A stretch of 64,000 nucleotides of DNA from an uncultured Roseibium sp. (lineage in GTDB: Bacteria; Pseudomonadota; Alphaproteobacteria; Rhizobiales; Stappiaceae), in assembly GCF_963669205.1 (NCBI RefSeq), contig NZ_OY769915.1:4004001-4068000 (forward strand), written 5' to 3'. The notes under the pieces are model-generated. The model was not told where the DNA came from and searched no databases. It saw nothing but the letters and a program-made list of their open reading frames with translations. Shown piece after piece: positions 43,925-52,204 of this stretch. Both the position numbers and the translations under genes were made by a program. The stretch's first letter is position 1. Each line of letters starts with the position of its first letter.

Positions 43925-44055
43925 CTTGTCATTCCGGCTGAAGCGCAGCGGAAGGCCGGAACCCAGTAACCCCGGATTTTCCGTCTTGTTTCAGTCTCCG
44001 GCCACAATGGGTACTGGGTCCCGGTCTTGCCGCTTTCGCGGCAAACCGGGACGGC
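43925..44055. repeat. Dispersed intergenic repeat R3 (partial)
   Basis: Starts like R1 and R2 and keeps the GGTACTGGGTCCCGGTCTTG block of R1 but lacks the second half. The three copies share the same orientation. Confidence 0.75.
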
Positions 44056-44175
44056 TGATCCGGGAAACAAGCCAGATCCCGTTTCGAAGGATGGACAGCA
44101 GGTTCAAGGAACAGGCCGCCCATCCTTCGCACCTCGGGAAGAGGAGCTTGTGAAAGGGGAAGTGCGGGAGCCGTC

Positions 44176-45051
44176 TCAGGTCCCGTCGCGCACCAGGACC
44201 AGATCGAAATCGGCCAGCAGCCAGGTGCCGCCGACCTTGCCCGACAACACGTAGCCATCGGAGGGGAACGAGCCGGCCGGTTGTTCGACATAGGTCATGA
44301 CGAGATCCTCGCGGACACCGAAGACCGTGTCTTCGTCGAGATACGGATCATCGTCGGGGAAGATCTCGGTGACCAGCGTCCGGAAACCGGGTGCCTTGAC
44401 AATGTAATGCAGATGGGAGGGGCGCCAGGGATGACGGCCGCTGCCCCGCAGGATGTCGCCGACCGGACCGTCGCTCGGCACCGTGTAGCTGACCGGCTTG
44501 ACCGTCGTGAAACCGTAGTGGCCGTCCGGCCCGGTTGTCTGGATGCCGTGGAAGGAATAGGTATCCTGATCCGGGTCTTGGCTGGAATACATGCCGTTCG
44601 GGGCTGTCTGCCAGATATCGAGTTCGGCCCCCTCGATCGGGTTGCCGTCCTCGTCGCGGATCGTGCCTTTTGCAAGAAGCACCTCCCCGCCAAAGTCGCG
44701 GCGCATGTCTCCACCGATCGCAAGCGGCGGAGCACCGGTGATATGGAACGGCCCGAGCACGCTCGACGAGGTTCCTTTCGGGTTGGAATGCAGCATGTCC
44801 ACCAGTGAGGACAGGCCAAGCACATCCGACAGGAGAACGAATTCGTGGCGCTCGGCATCGGAGATGTTTCCCGCCGCTTCCAGGAATTCGATGCCCTTGC
44901 GCCATTCCTCGTGCGTCAGATTGGTCTCACGGGCGAAGTCATGCAGATGCGTGACCAGGCTTTTCAGGATTTCCTTCAGGCGCGGATCGGTGTCCGGGCC
45001 GAAATATCCCATGAAAACATCGGTTATGTTGTCTTTCGTGACGTGACGCAT
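44176..45051 (-). CDS. Intradiol ring-cleavage dioxygenase (hydroxyquinol/catechol 1,2-dioxygenase-like)
   Basis: A 291-residue non-heme Fe(III) dioxygenase that cleaves a catechol or hydroxyquinol ring between the hydroxyls. The N-terminal helical dimerisation part (residues 1-100) is followed by the beta core. Iron ligands are in WQTAPNGMYSSQD (Tyr), PVSYTVPSDGPVGDIL (Tyr) and RHPWRPSHLHYIVKAPGF (two His). The full N-domain and length favour hydroxyquinol 1,2-dioxygenase. It is the last gene of the leftward operon, ten bases after the TRAP permease. No maleylacetate reductase is in the window. Confidence 0.88.
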   Translation of the reverse strand: MRHVTKDNITDVFMGYFGPDTDPRLKEILKSLVTHLHDFARETNLTHEEWRKGIEFLEAAGNISDAERHEFVLLSDVLGLSSLVDMLHSNPKGTSSSVLGPFHITGAPPLAIGGDMRRDFGGEVLLAKGTIRDEDGNPIEGAELDIWQTAPNGMYSSQDPDQDTYSFHGIQTTGPDGHYGFTTVKPVSYTVPSDGPVGDILRGSGRHPWRPSHLHYIVKAPGFRTLVTEIFPDDDPYLDEDTVFGVREDLVMTYVEQPAGSFPSDGYVLSGKVGGTWLLADFDLVLVRDGT

Positions 45052-45061
45052 GGGACACCTT

Positions 45062-46369
45062 CTAGTTCAGGATAGCGAGACTCAGCGACGGCCAGCGGAT
45101 CAGTGCGACCAGCACGATCAGCATGACGATCGCAAACGGAAAGGCCCCGATAAAAACGTCCTTCAGCGAGATGCGCGGATCGTTCAGCGTTGCCTTGATG
45201 ACAAAACAGGATATGCCGAGCGGAGGCGTCAGCAGACCGATCTCCGCGCCGACAACGGTGATGATGCCGAACCAGACCAGGGAAAGCCCCATCGGTTCGA
45301 CCAGCGGCAGGAACAGCGGCACGACGATCAGGATGATGGAGGCCGTGTCGAGGATCGTTCCGAGGAAGATCATCATCGCGACGTAAATGACCATGATCCA
45401 GAAGAAGGTCAGCTGCGTGTTGGTCAGAAGATCGCCGAGTTCGTTCGGCAGGCCGGCAAGCCCGAGCATGCGGCTGTAGATGGACGCCGCCGTGATCAGA
45501 AACAGGATCGAGGCAGTGATGTGGCCCGTCTCCAGAAGCGCATGCCAGAGCGTCTTCAGGGTCAGCTTCTTGCGGAACGCAGCGATTACCAGCCCGAGCA
45601 GCGATCCGGTCGCCCCCGCCTCGACCGGCGTCAGCCAGCCCGTATAGATACCGCCGAGCACGGCAACGATCAGGATCAGCGTCGGCAGGGTCTTGTCCGC
45701 GATTTCCATCGGGGACATCCACTCGGTTTCTTCCGCCGGGCGGCCGCCGACATATTTCGGTGTGACCCGTCCCATCAGGTAGATCGCGATCACATAGGCT
45801 GCGGCCAGCAGAAGACCCGGCACCACCCCGGCAAGGAACATGTCGCCGACGCTTTGTTCGGCAACGAAGGAATAGATGATCAGCATCGCGGAGGGTGGGA
45901 TGATCATGCCGAGAACGGACGAGCCGGCAACAACGCCGACCGCGAAGCGCGGATTGTAGTCGAAGGCCAGCATTTGCGGCACGGAGACCTTCGAAAACAC
46001 CGAGGCGGAAGCGATGGACGATCCGGTCACCGCGGCGAAGACGGCGTTGGCACCGACGGTTGCCATGCCGATCCCGCCCTTGACCTTGCGAAAACCGGAA
46101 TTCATCACGGTGTAGATGTCGGCACCGAGCCCCGCCTTGGAGACGATCAGCCCCATGAAGGTGAAGAGCGGGACCGTCGCGAAGGTGTATTCCATCACGC
46201 TGTCGCCGATCGCGATCTTCAGGAGATTGATCGCGAGGTCGAAATTGTCCCGCATCAGGAGGATCGAGACGAACGAGACCAGGCCGAGCGCGATCGGGAT
46301 ATAGACGCCGACATAGACGAGAACAACGATCGCGATGACGGACAGGATGCCGATTTCAAAAGGTGTCAC
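45062..46369 (-). CDS. TRAP transporter large permease (DctM)
   Basis: A 435-residue inner-membrane protein with about twelve helices. Family motifs: FTFMGLIVSKAGLGADIYTV, GSSIASASVFSKVSVPQML, GVVAGSSVLGMIIPPSAMLI and GLLTPPLGISCFVIKATLND. It is the ion-coupled translocating subunit. It overlaps the DctQ gene by four bases. Given the dioxygenase beside it, the substrate is probably an aromatic or dicarboxylic acid. Confidence 0.93.
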   Translation of the reverse strand: MTPFEIGILSVIAIVVLVYVGVYIPIALGLVSFVSILLMRDNFDLAINLLKIAIGDSVMEYTFATVPLFTFMGLIVSKAGLGADIYTVMNSGFRKVKGGIGMATVGANAVFAAVTGSSIASASVFSKVSVPQMLAFDYNPRFAVGVVAGSSVLGMIIPPSAMLIIYSFVAEQSVGDMFLAGVVPGLLLAAAYVIAIYLMGRVTPKYVGGRPAEETEWMSPMEIADKTLPTLILIVAVLGGIYTGWLTPVEAGATGSLLGLVIAAFRKKLTLKTLWHALLETGHITASILFLITAASIYSRMLGLAGLPNELGDLLTNTQLTFFWIMVIYVAMMIFLGTILDTASIILIVVPLFLPLVEPMGLSLVWFGIITVVGAEIGLLTPPLGISCFVIKATLNDPRISLKDVFIGAFPFAIVMLIVLVALIRWPSLSLAILN

Positions 46370-46926
46370 GCGTTTTCCTCGGCATGTTCGTTAAGGCGGA
46401 CAGGCTCGACCGCCGGGTCCGGCATCAGGACCTTGATGAAGAACAGGATCGTGCACAGGGTGGCGCTGAGAAAGATGGCGAGCTTGATCGGCCACCAGGG
46501 CGCCGTGAAAATACCCGGAACACCAAAAAAGTCTTTTGTTTCATACATCTCGACGAATTCCGGCCAGATCGCATAGGCCACGAGCAGCATGAACACGCCA
46601 GACACGAAATTGATCGTGCGCCGGATCGTTCCCGCAGACCGGGGCCGGGACGTCGACAGAATGGTCAGGAATCCGTCGGAGCGCGTCAGCCGGTTCATCC
46701 GCACCACATCGGGCAGCTGCAGAAAGACGATGAGCACCATGGAGAACTGGACCACTTCATACGCCCCGCGGAACGGGGCGTTGAAGAGACCGCGCGCAAC
46801 CACGTCGTAATTCACGATCAGGACGAGGCCGAGCACGATGAGGGTGCCAACCGCGTTGGCACCCATGGCAACCCAGCTGGCGAGGTTTGAAAGGGCGCGA
46901 ACGCCAGTACGGATTGGTCGCAGCAT
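46366..46926 (-). CDS. TRAP transporter small permease (DctQ)
   Basis: A 186-residue protein with four hydrophobic helices (about 18-40, 55-75, 110-130, 150-172), as in DctQ. The segment GLVLIVNYDVVARGLFNAPF with VVQFSMVLIVFLQLPDVVRM is characteristic. It pairs with the large permease; the genes overlap by four bases. Confidence 0.9.
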   Translation of the reverse strand: MLRPIRTGVRALSNLASWVAMGANAVGTLIVLGLVLIVNYDVVARGLFNAPFRGAYEVVQFSMVLIVFLQLPDVVRMNRLTRSDGFLTILSTSRPRSAGTIRRTINFVSGVFMLLVAYAIWPEFVEMYETKDFFGVPGIFTAPWWPIKLAIFLSATLCTILFFIKVLMPDPAVEPVRLNEHAEENA

Positions 46927-46954
46927 ACCGGCGCTCCCGCTTGTTGTCGCTGCC

Positions 46955-48040
46955 TTACTGCGAAAGTTCCGCAGACCAGTCGCGGGTCGGTGTGAAGCCC
47001 GAGTCCTGCAGTTTGGTCATGTAGGCCTTCAGCATATCACTGCCCGGCTCGCCCTTGGAATCAAGGTCTGCGGCCCATTCCACGGCAAGGTTCGGGATCG
47101 CGGCCGCCCAGGCTTCGCGTTCGGCCGGGTCCATTTCCACGATGGTGCCGCCTGCTTCGACATACTTGTCGCGGCTGGCCTGGGCCCGATCCATGGCAAT
47201 GCCTGCGACATGGTCGCGGTACTCGACAGCAACCTCCTGCAGAACTTCCTTGACCTCATCGGGAAGACCGTCCCAGTAATCCTTGTTCACGGTGATCGTC
47301 TTGGAATTCACCGCACCAAGATCCGCCTTCAGCATGTAGGGCGCGACTTCGGCAATCTTGAACGTACTGGCGGCTTCCGGCCACAGCATCGCCTTGTCGA
47401 CGAGGCCGGTCTGCAGCATGTTGTAGAAATCGGTCAGACCGCCGCGGACACCGGCCGCACCGTCGATGCCTTCCAGGTATCTCAGGTTCATGCCGGCACC
47501 GGCAACCTTCTTGCCTTCAATGTCGGAAATGCCGTTGATCGGGTCCTTTGAAAACACCTGGTAGGTATCCAGCACGACACCCGTTGCCAGGTACACCTGG
47601 TTCTGCTTCTCGAATTCCTTCTGCATGGTCGGGAATTCCTTGGCGATCTCGTCAACCGCCTTGGCGACCGCACGGGAATCCGGTGCAACGAATGGCGTTA
47701 CCGCGGAAATCGCCTGGCTCGGCAGTTTCGACGAATGGAAGATCGTCGTCACGATACCGATGTCACCGAGCCCCAGCTTGATGCCTTCCAGGACACCCTT
47801 CGGCTTCACGATGGACCCGCCGTAGCTTTCCTGCCAGTCCATCTTGTAGTTGCCGGTTTCGGCAAGCCGCTTGTCGACTTCCGGAATGAAGAAGTTGGTG
47901 AATTCCTTTACCCAGAGAGCACGCGCCGGATAGCCGTCGATGACGACGGCCTTGATGGTCTCGGTCGCGGACGTGGGCAGCGAAGTGGCACTCAAAAGCG
48001 CAAGAGCAAGTGCACCCCGTCTCGTCATTTTTCCAAACAT
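46955..48040 (-). CDS. TRAP transporter substrate-binding protein (DctP)
   Basis: A 361-residue periplasmic protein with a signal peptide ending near TSATA (TRRGALALALLSATSLPTSA). The DctP-type hinge and arginine region are in ISDIEGKKVAGAGMNLRYLE and AVNSKTITVNKDYWDGLPDE. GGGAGGAGAATGCC precedes ATG 48040. The ligand is unknown; the operon suggests a ring-containing or acidic carbon source. Confidence 0.88.
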   Translation of the reverse strand: MFGKMTRRGALALALLSATSLPTSATETIKAVVIDGYPARALWVKEFTNFFIPEVDKRLAETGNYKMDWQESYGGSIVKPKGVLEGIKLGLGDIGIVTTIFHSSKLPSQAISAVTPFVAPDSRAVAKAVDEIAKEFPTMQKEFEKQNQVYLATGVVLDTYQVFSKDPINGISDIEGKKVAGAGMNLRYLEGIDGAAGVRGGLTDFYNMLQTGLVDKAMLWPEAASTFKIAEVAPYMLKADLGAVNSKTITVNKDYWDGLPDEVKEVLQEVAVEYRDHVAGIAMDRAQASRDKYVEAGGTIVEMDPAEREAWAAAIPNLAVEWAADLDSKGEPGSDMLKAYMTKLQDSGFTPTRDWSAELSQ

Positions 48041-48068
48041 GGCATTCTCCTCCCAATAATCAGAGCGG

Positions 48069-48524
48069 TCAGGCCTTTTGCCAGACCGTCTCAAGTGCGG
48101 TCCCCGCCTGTTCGAACAGTTTCGACAGGGGGCAGTATTTGGCGACTTCCCGCGCAACGCGTGCGAGATCGTCATCCGTTGCGGTCCCGTCGCTCGTCAC
48201 CACCTGGCTCAGCGCGACAAAGGGAACGTCGATTTCCTCCTCCAAGGTGACGCCCCTGCGGTCGAATTCGCAGGTGATTTCGATCGACAGGTGTCCGATA
48301 TCGACGCCCAGTCTGTCGGCACACTTGTTGCCGATCACGTTGGTGCATCCGGCGAGTGCGGCCAGCGCCGCCTCCGTCGGTGCGGGGCCGAGATTCGTTC
48401 CGCCCCGTGCCTCAGGCTCATCGATCGAAAACGTCAGGTCTCGGATACCGACATCCGTCCTGGAATGGCTGATCCCCTTTGCGGAGGACCGGAGCTTGAC
48501 GACTGTCTTTGCCTTCAGCGCCAT
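48069..48524 (-). CDS. OsmC-family protein
   Basis: A 151-residue OsmC/Ohr-fold protein. The two redox cysteines are in LAALAGCTNVIGNK and VAKYCPLSKLFEQ, the arrangement of peroxidatic and resolving Cys. It could detoxify organic hydroperoxides or quinone-derived species. It is in the operon between the nitroreductase and the TRAP genes, which suggests a role with reactive aromatic intermediates (inference). Confidence 0.87.
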   Translation of the reverse strand: MALKAKTVVKLRSSAKGISHSRTDVGIRDLTFSIDEPEARGGTNLGPAPTEAALAALAGCTNVIGNKCADRLGVDIGHLSIEITCEFDRRGVTLEEEIDVPFVALSQVVTSDGTATDDDLARVAREVAKYCPLSKLFEQAGTALETVWQKA

Positions 48525-48533
48525 TCGTCTGCC

Positions 48534-49214
48534 TCACAGGAACTTGCAGGCTTTGTCGAACGGAAGACGCGGCAGTTTCTGGAACAGCGCGGTTTCGTCG
48601 GCATAGCCGAAGTTGCACAGGAAATTCGATCTGAGCGTGGTTCCGGCGAAGAACTCCTCGTCCACGATCTTGTTGGAAAAGCCGGACATCGCGCCGACAT
48701 CAAGACCGAGCGCGCGCGCCGCGATCATGAAATAGGCCCCTTGAAGCGTCCCGTTCCGAAAGGCGGTGGTTTCGGAATGTTCCGGTTTTCCTTCAAAATG
48801 CGGCCGACGGTCCTCGTGGGGAAAGAGGAACGGCAGCTCCTTCCAGAAGTCCAGGTCGTGCGCAATGATCACCGTCCCCGGCGCAGACATCATCTTGTCG
48901 ATATTCTTGTCCTTGAGCGCCTTGGCAAGCCGGGTCTTGGCCTCGTGGCTCTCAACGAAATAGAAGCGCGCCGGGCATGTGTTCATGCTTGTCGGACCTG
49001 CGGCAGTTATCTCGTAGATCGCCTCGAGAACTTCATGCGGTACAGGCCTGTCCTGCCAGGCGTAGTGCGACCTGGCGGTCCGCAGGATCAGGTCGATACC
49101 GTCATCGTCCAGTTTGCCGATCCGCTCGCGCAGATCGCGGATATGCGCATGTGCTTCCGCGCGCAGCTTTTCCAGCGCCTCACCGGTCGGTGCATGAGAG
49201 ACGGCCAGTGTCAT
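48534..49214 (-). CDS. Nitroreductase-family oxidoreductase (RutE/HadB-like)
   Basis: A 226-residue FMN-dependent nitroreductase-fold protein. TARSHYAWQDRPVPHEVLEA, AAGPTSMNTCPARFYFVESH, and GTLQGAYFMIAARALGLDVG are typical of the RutE/malonic semialdehyde reductase-like branch. It could reduce a quinone, nitroaromatic or enal. It overlaps the upstream hydrolase gene by four bases and precedes osmC by nine. Confidence 0.87.
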   Translation of the reverse strand: MTLAVSHAPTGEALEKLRAEAHAHIRDLRERIGKLDDDGIDLILRTARSHYAWQDRPVPHEVLEAIYEITAAGPTSMNTCPARFYFVESHEAKTRLAKALKDKNIDKMMSAPGTVIIAHDLDFWKELPFLFPHEDRRPHFEGKPEHSETTAFRNGTLQGAYFMIAARALGLDVGAMSGFSNKIVDEEFFAGTTLRSNFLCNFGYADETALFQKLPRLPFDKACKFL

Positions 49215-50092
49215 TCCGCGGCCTCCGTCGCAACCATGTCTTCTTCGGCGACAACGGGATTGGCACAGATACCGATGCCCTCGATCTCGACTTCAACGAC
49301 TTCACCCGGACGCAGCCAGCGCTGGGGTGTCTTGGCATGCCCGACCCCGGGAGGTGTTCCCATCGCAAGCAGGTCACCGGATTCAAAGGTCGTGAATTCG
49401 GATACCGTCGCGATCGTGCGCGCAACGCTCCAGAGCATGTCGGAGGTTTTTGCGCTCTGCAGGATTTCCGTGCCGACGCGCGACTCGATCTTGAGGCCTT
49501 CCGCGCCAGCGGGAAGTTCGTCCGGTGTCACGATGACCGGGCCGATGGGGCCTGTGCCGTCAAAATTCTTTCCGGGCGTCCACTGGTGGGTCTTGCGCTG
49601 GTATTCCCGCACCGACCCGTCATTGAAGATGGTGTAGCCGAACACATGCTCCAGCGCGTCCTGCTCGCTGATATGTTTGCCGCCCTTGCCGATAATCACC
49701 ATCAACTCGGCTTCGTAGTCCAGCTGCTCCGAGCAGCTCGGGCGGACCATCGGTGCGCCTGCCGGGATCATGGAGGTGTTGCAGCGCATGAACAGCGCGG
49801 GATAGGAAGGAACTTCGTAGCCCCCTTCCTTGATATGGTCGACATAATTCAGACCGAGGCACATGATCTTGCCGGGACGCTCGATCGGAAGGCCCGGCGT
49901 GATCGAGGAAAGAGGCTCCGCGTCCACGCTTTGCTTCAGCGTTTCGAGACTGTCCATGGCGATCCGGCCCGCGGCCAACGCACTCAAATCCGTTCCGACA
50001 TTTCCGTTTGCCGCCGTCAGGTTCCAGGCCCATTCCCCCTCTACGAGAAACACACCCTGCCCCGACGAACCTGTCCCAACTATAAATCGCAT
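49211..50092 (-). CDS. Fumarylacetoacetate hydrolase-family protein
   Basis: A 293-residue FAH-fold hydrolase. The C-terminal FAH domain starts at GKIMCLGLNYVDHIKEGGYE; the metal site is in LDYEAELMVIIGKGG and GYTIFNDGSVREYQRKTHQW, and GMGTPPG-like LLAMGTPPGVGHAKTPQRWL follows. Such enzymes hydrolyse or decarboxylate beta-diketo acids at the end of aromatic pathways. It is the first gene of the leftward operon, divergent from the YciI-like gene. Confidence 0.9.
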   Translation of the reverse strand: MRFIVGTGSSGQGVFLVEGEWAWNLTAANGNVGTDLSALAAGRIAMDSLETLKQSVDAEPLSSITPGLPIERPGKIMCLGLNYVDHIKEGGYEVPSYPALFMRCNTSMIPAGAPMVRPSCSEQLDYEAELMVIIGKGGKHISEQDALEHVFGYTIFNDGSVREYQRKTHQWTPGKNFDGTGPIGPVIVTPDELPAGAEGLKIESRVGTEILQSAKTSDMLWSVARTIATVSEFTTFESGDLLAMGTPPGVGHAKTPQRWLRPGEVVEVEIEGIGICANPVVAEEDMVATEAAE

Positions 50093-50124
50093 TTTTGCCT
50101 CGGCGTTTCCAAATTTTTTCTAAC

Positions 50125-50152
50125 TTTGACGACTATTTTTAAGATTGTCAAA
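50125..50152. promoter_or_regulatory. Inverted repeat TTTGAC-N16-GTCAAA in the divergent promoter region
   Basis: Perfect 6-bp arms separated by 16 AT-rich bases, in the 102-base gap between the FAH-family gene and the YciI-like gene. The arms overlap a TTGACA-like -35 element on the minus strand. It is a candidate operator for the operon; no regulator gene is adjacent. Confidence 0.5.
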
Positions 50153-50194
50153 TAATATCGATTTTTTTAATGTAAGAAAAACTGGAGGTACCGC

Positions 50195-50581
50195 ATGCCG
50201 AAATGGAACGACTACAAACGCATGGCCAGGGAACGGGGATCACTCGCGCTCGAGCTCTATGTCGTGAATACGATTCCCTCCGGACCGGACGCAGATTTGC
50301 CCGGCACCCTGCCCGATCATCTCGCTTACCAGGCCCGGATGGAACAGGAGGGCAAACTCGTTTTCGCAGGTCCGGTCTCCGATGCATCCGGCGACAATCT
50401 GGAGGGCGAAGGGATGATCATCTACAGGGCGCCATCGCTGGAAGACGCAAGGCGTTACGCTGCTGAAGATCCGATGCATGCCAAAGGCGTCCGGACGTTC
50501 AAGGTCCGCCGCTGGCTCGTAAACGAGGGCAGTTTCACATTGTCCGTCGGTCTGTCCACCAAGCAGGTCAATCTGTCCTAA
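50195..50581 (+). CDS. YciI-like protein
   Basis: A 128-residue dimeric alpha-beta barrel protein of the YciI family. LELYVVNTIPSGPDADLPGT, HLAYQARMEQEGKLVFAGPV and ARRYAAEDPMHAKG contain the usual His and Asp positions. GGAGG precedes the ATG. The related TftG of the 2,4,5-T pathway is a dehydrochlorinase acting just before a hydroxyquinol dioxygenase, so placement opposite such an operon may be meaningful, but that is an analogy only. Confidence 0.83.
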   Translation: MPKWNDYKRMARERGSLALELYVVNTIPSGPDADLPGTLPDHLAYQARMEQEGKLVFAGPVSDASGDNLEGEGMIIYRAPSLEDARRYAAEDPMHAKGVRTFKVRRWLVNEGSFTLSVGLSTKQVNLS

Positions 50582-50741
50582 GGTGAAGGCATTCTGCGCG
50601 GTCGGCTCGCCAAAAGGACAATTGGGCAAGGCGTGAAGCACCGCATATGATTTGAACGCACGCTTCCGTCGCGACCGGAAGCGTGCGCCTTGAGACTTCA
50701 CCGCTGCGGCGTCGAGACGTTTACGGCCCTTGGAGAAAACG

Positions 50742-52019
50742 ATGACCATCCTTGGAGATTTGCTGTCGACAATTTTCGAACGCAGATATCTGGCTGCTGC
50801 GCTCGACAAGCCGGACTCCCGCTCGATGGAGGAACTGATCACGGCTCTTGTCGGCGCGACCGGGGAAATTACCGGGCTCTCAGCGGCAAATCACATCCTG
50901 AAGCGCTACCAGGCGATGACAGACGGGGAAAAACTCGCTTTCTTTCAGCATCTGGCCAGCGACATGAACATAGATCCCGACAAGGTGCGCAGCACGCTCG
51001 ACGCCTACGAGAAAAACCCGAGCAAGCAGAGCTACCGCGCTTTCATGACGGCGGTCGAACCGGACCGGCAGGAACTCATCAGGCGGTTGAACCAGACCCC
51101 GGGTGCGACCGAAATCCTGGTGCGAATGCGCGCCAATCTTCTCACCCTCGGCGGCAACGATCCCAAACTGCAAGCGCTCGATCAGGATTTCAGGCACCTG
51201 TTCGTGTCCTGGTTCAACCGGGGTTTCCTGGTTCTGCGGCCGATCAGCTGGGAAAGCCCGGCACATATCCTTGAGAAGATCATCGCCTATGAATCCGTGC
51301 ACGAAATCGCCAGTTGGGAGGACCTGCGTCACAGGCTGGTGCCGGACGACCGCCGCTGCTTCGCATTCTTTCACCCCACCATGCCGGACGAGCCCCTGAT
51401 CTTTGTTGAAGTGGCCCTGACAAGCGAGATCCCGGGCTCCATTCAGGACCTGCTCACCGACGAACGCGAGATCATTGCCGCGGACACGGCAAAGACGGCC
51501 GTCTTCTACTCGATCTCCAACTGTCAGGCAGGTCTCGCCGGGATCTCGTTCGGCAATTCGCTGATCAAGCAGGTCGCATCCGACCTGGCGGCCGAACTCC
51601 CCGGTTTGAAATCATTCGTCACCTTGTCGCCGATCCCGGGGCTGACGAAGTGGCTGAATTCGGAAGATATTGCCTACGAAGACGCGGATACCAAGCAATT
51701 GAGGCTCCTTGCCGCCTATTACCTGATGTCGGCAAAGCGGCCCGATGGTGAACCCCTGGATCCCGTTGCCCGTTTTCATCTTGGCAACGGGGCGATGATC
51801 CATGCAGTCCACGCCGTCGCGGACACGTCCGCCAAGGGACGCGCGCAGTCGGCCGGGGTCATGGTGAACTACCTATACGACCTTCCCAAGGTCGCCCAGA
51901 ATCACGAGCGGTTTGCCACCTCGCATGAGATCGCCGCATCGGGCGAAATCCGCAATCTGAATGCGGCCGCAAAAAAGCAGGACCTGCATCGCCCCGAGCC
52001 TGAACAGGCGAGCGCCTGA
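50742..52019 (+). CDS. Malonyl-CoA decarboxylase
   Basis: A 425-residue enzyme that converts malonyl-CoA to acetyl-CoA and CO2. The N-terminal helical domain runs to about residue 130 and the GNAT-like catalytic domain follows. The motifs DLRHRLVPDDRRCFAFFHPT, DEPLIFVEVALT, ETVFYSISNCQAGL-like AVFYSISNCQAGLAGISFGN, FVTLSPIPGLTKWL and PVARFHLGNGAMIHAVH are conserved, including the Ser and His of the active site. TTGGAG precedes ATG 50742. No malonyl-CoA synthetase is adjacent. An AspT-type transporter follows in the same direction. Confidence 0.93.
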   Translation: MTILGDLLSTIFERRYLAAALDKPDSRSMEELITALVGATGEITGLSAANHILKRYQAMTDGEKLAFFQHLASDMNIDPDKVRSTLDAYEKNPSKQSYRAFMTAVEPDRQELIRRLNQTPGATEILVRMRANLLTLGGNDPKLQALDQDFRHLFVSWFNRGFLVLRPISWESPAHILEKIIAYESVHEIASWEDLRHRLVPDDRRCFAFFHPTMPDEPLIFVEVALTSEIPGSIQDLLTDEREIIAADTAKTAVFYSISNCQAGLAGISFGNSLIKQVASDLAAELPGLKSFVTLSPIPGLTKWLNSEDIAYEDADTKQLRLLAAYYLMSAKRPDGEPLDPVARFHLGNGAMIHAVHAVADTSAKGRAQSAGVMVNYLYDLPKVAQNHERFATSHEIAASGEIRNLNAAAKKQDLHRPEPEQASA

Positions 52020-52204
52020 TCCGGCCCTCCACAATCGCGGGAATTGAACGATGATTGGGCCCTGGCGGGGCCGATTGTCGGCCTGTCGTCATTATTTTGA
52101 CGCAACAGGCGATCAGGAGGGGCCGACTTTACGACAGTGCGCGCAGTTGACCGGCGGCCAACCGACCTGGCCAGCAATGGCTTCGCGCCAGACAAGACAA
52201 AAAC

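Larger units (their letters stand above)
43194..44175. other. 982-base convergent gap filled with dispersed repeats
   Basis: No gene is supported here. It contains repeats R2 (43460-43711) and R3 (43925-44055) and a further fragment (GTGCGGCGCGTGCTGCGCAC at 43298) related to the same family. It separates the sugar-acid locus from the aromatic operon. Confidence 0.7.

Noticed and set aside
45050..46576. 508-codon rightward frame antisense to the TRAP permeases
   Set aside because: Hydrophilic shadow of strongly hydrophobic genes; no start signals.
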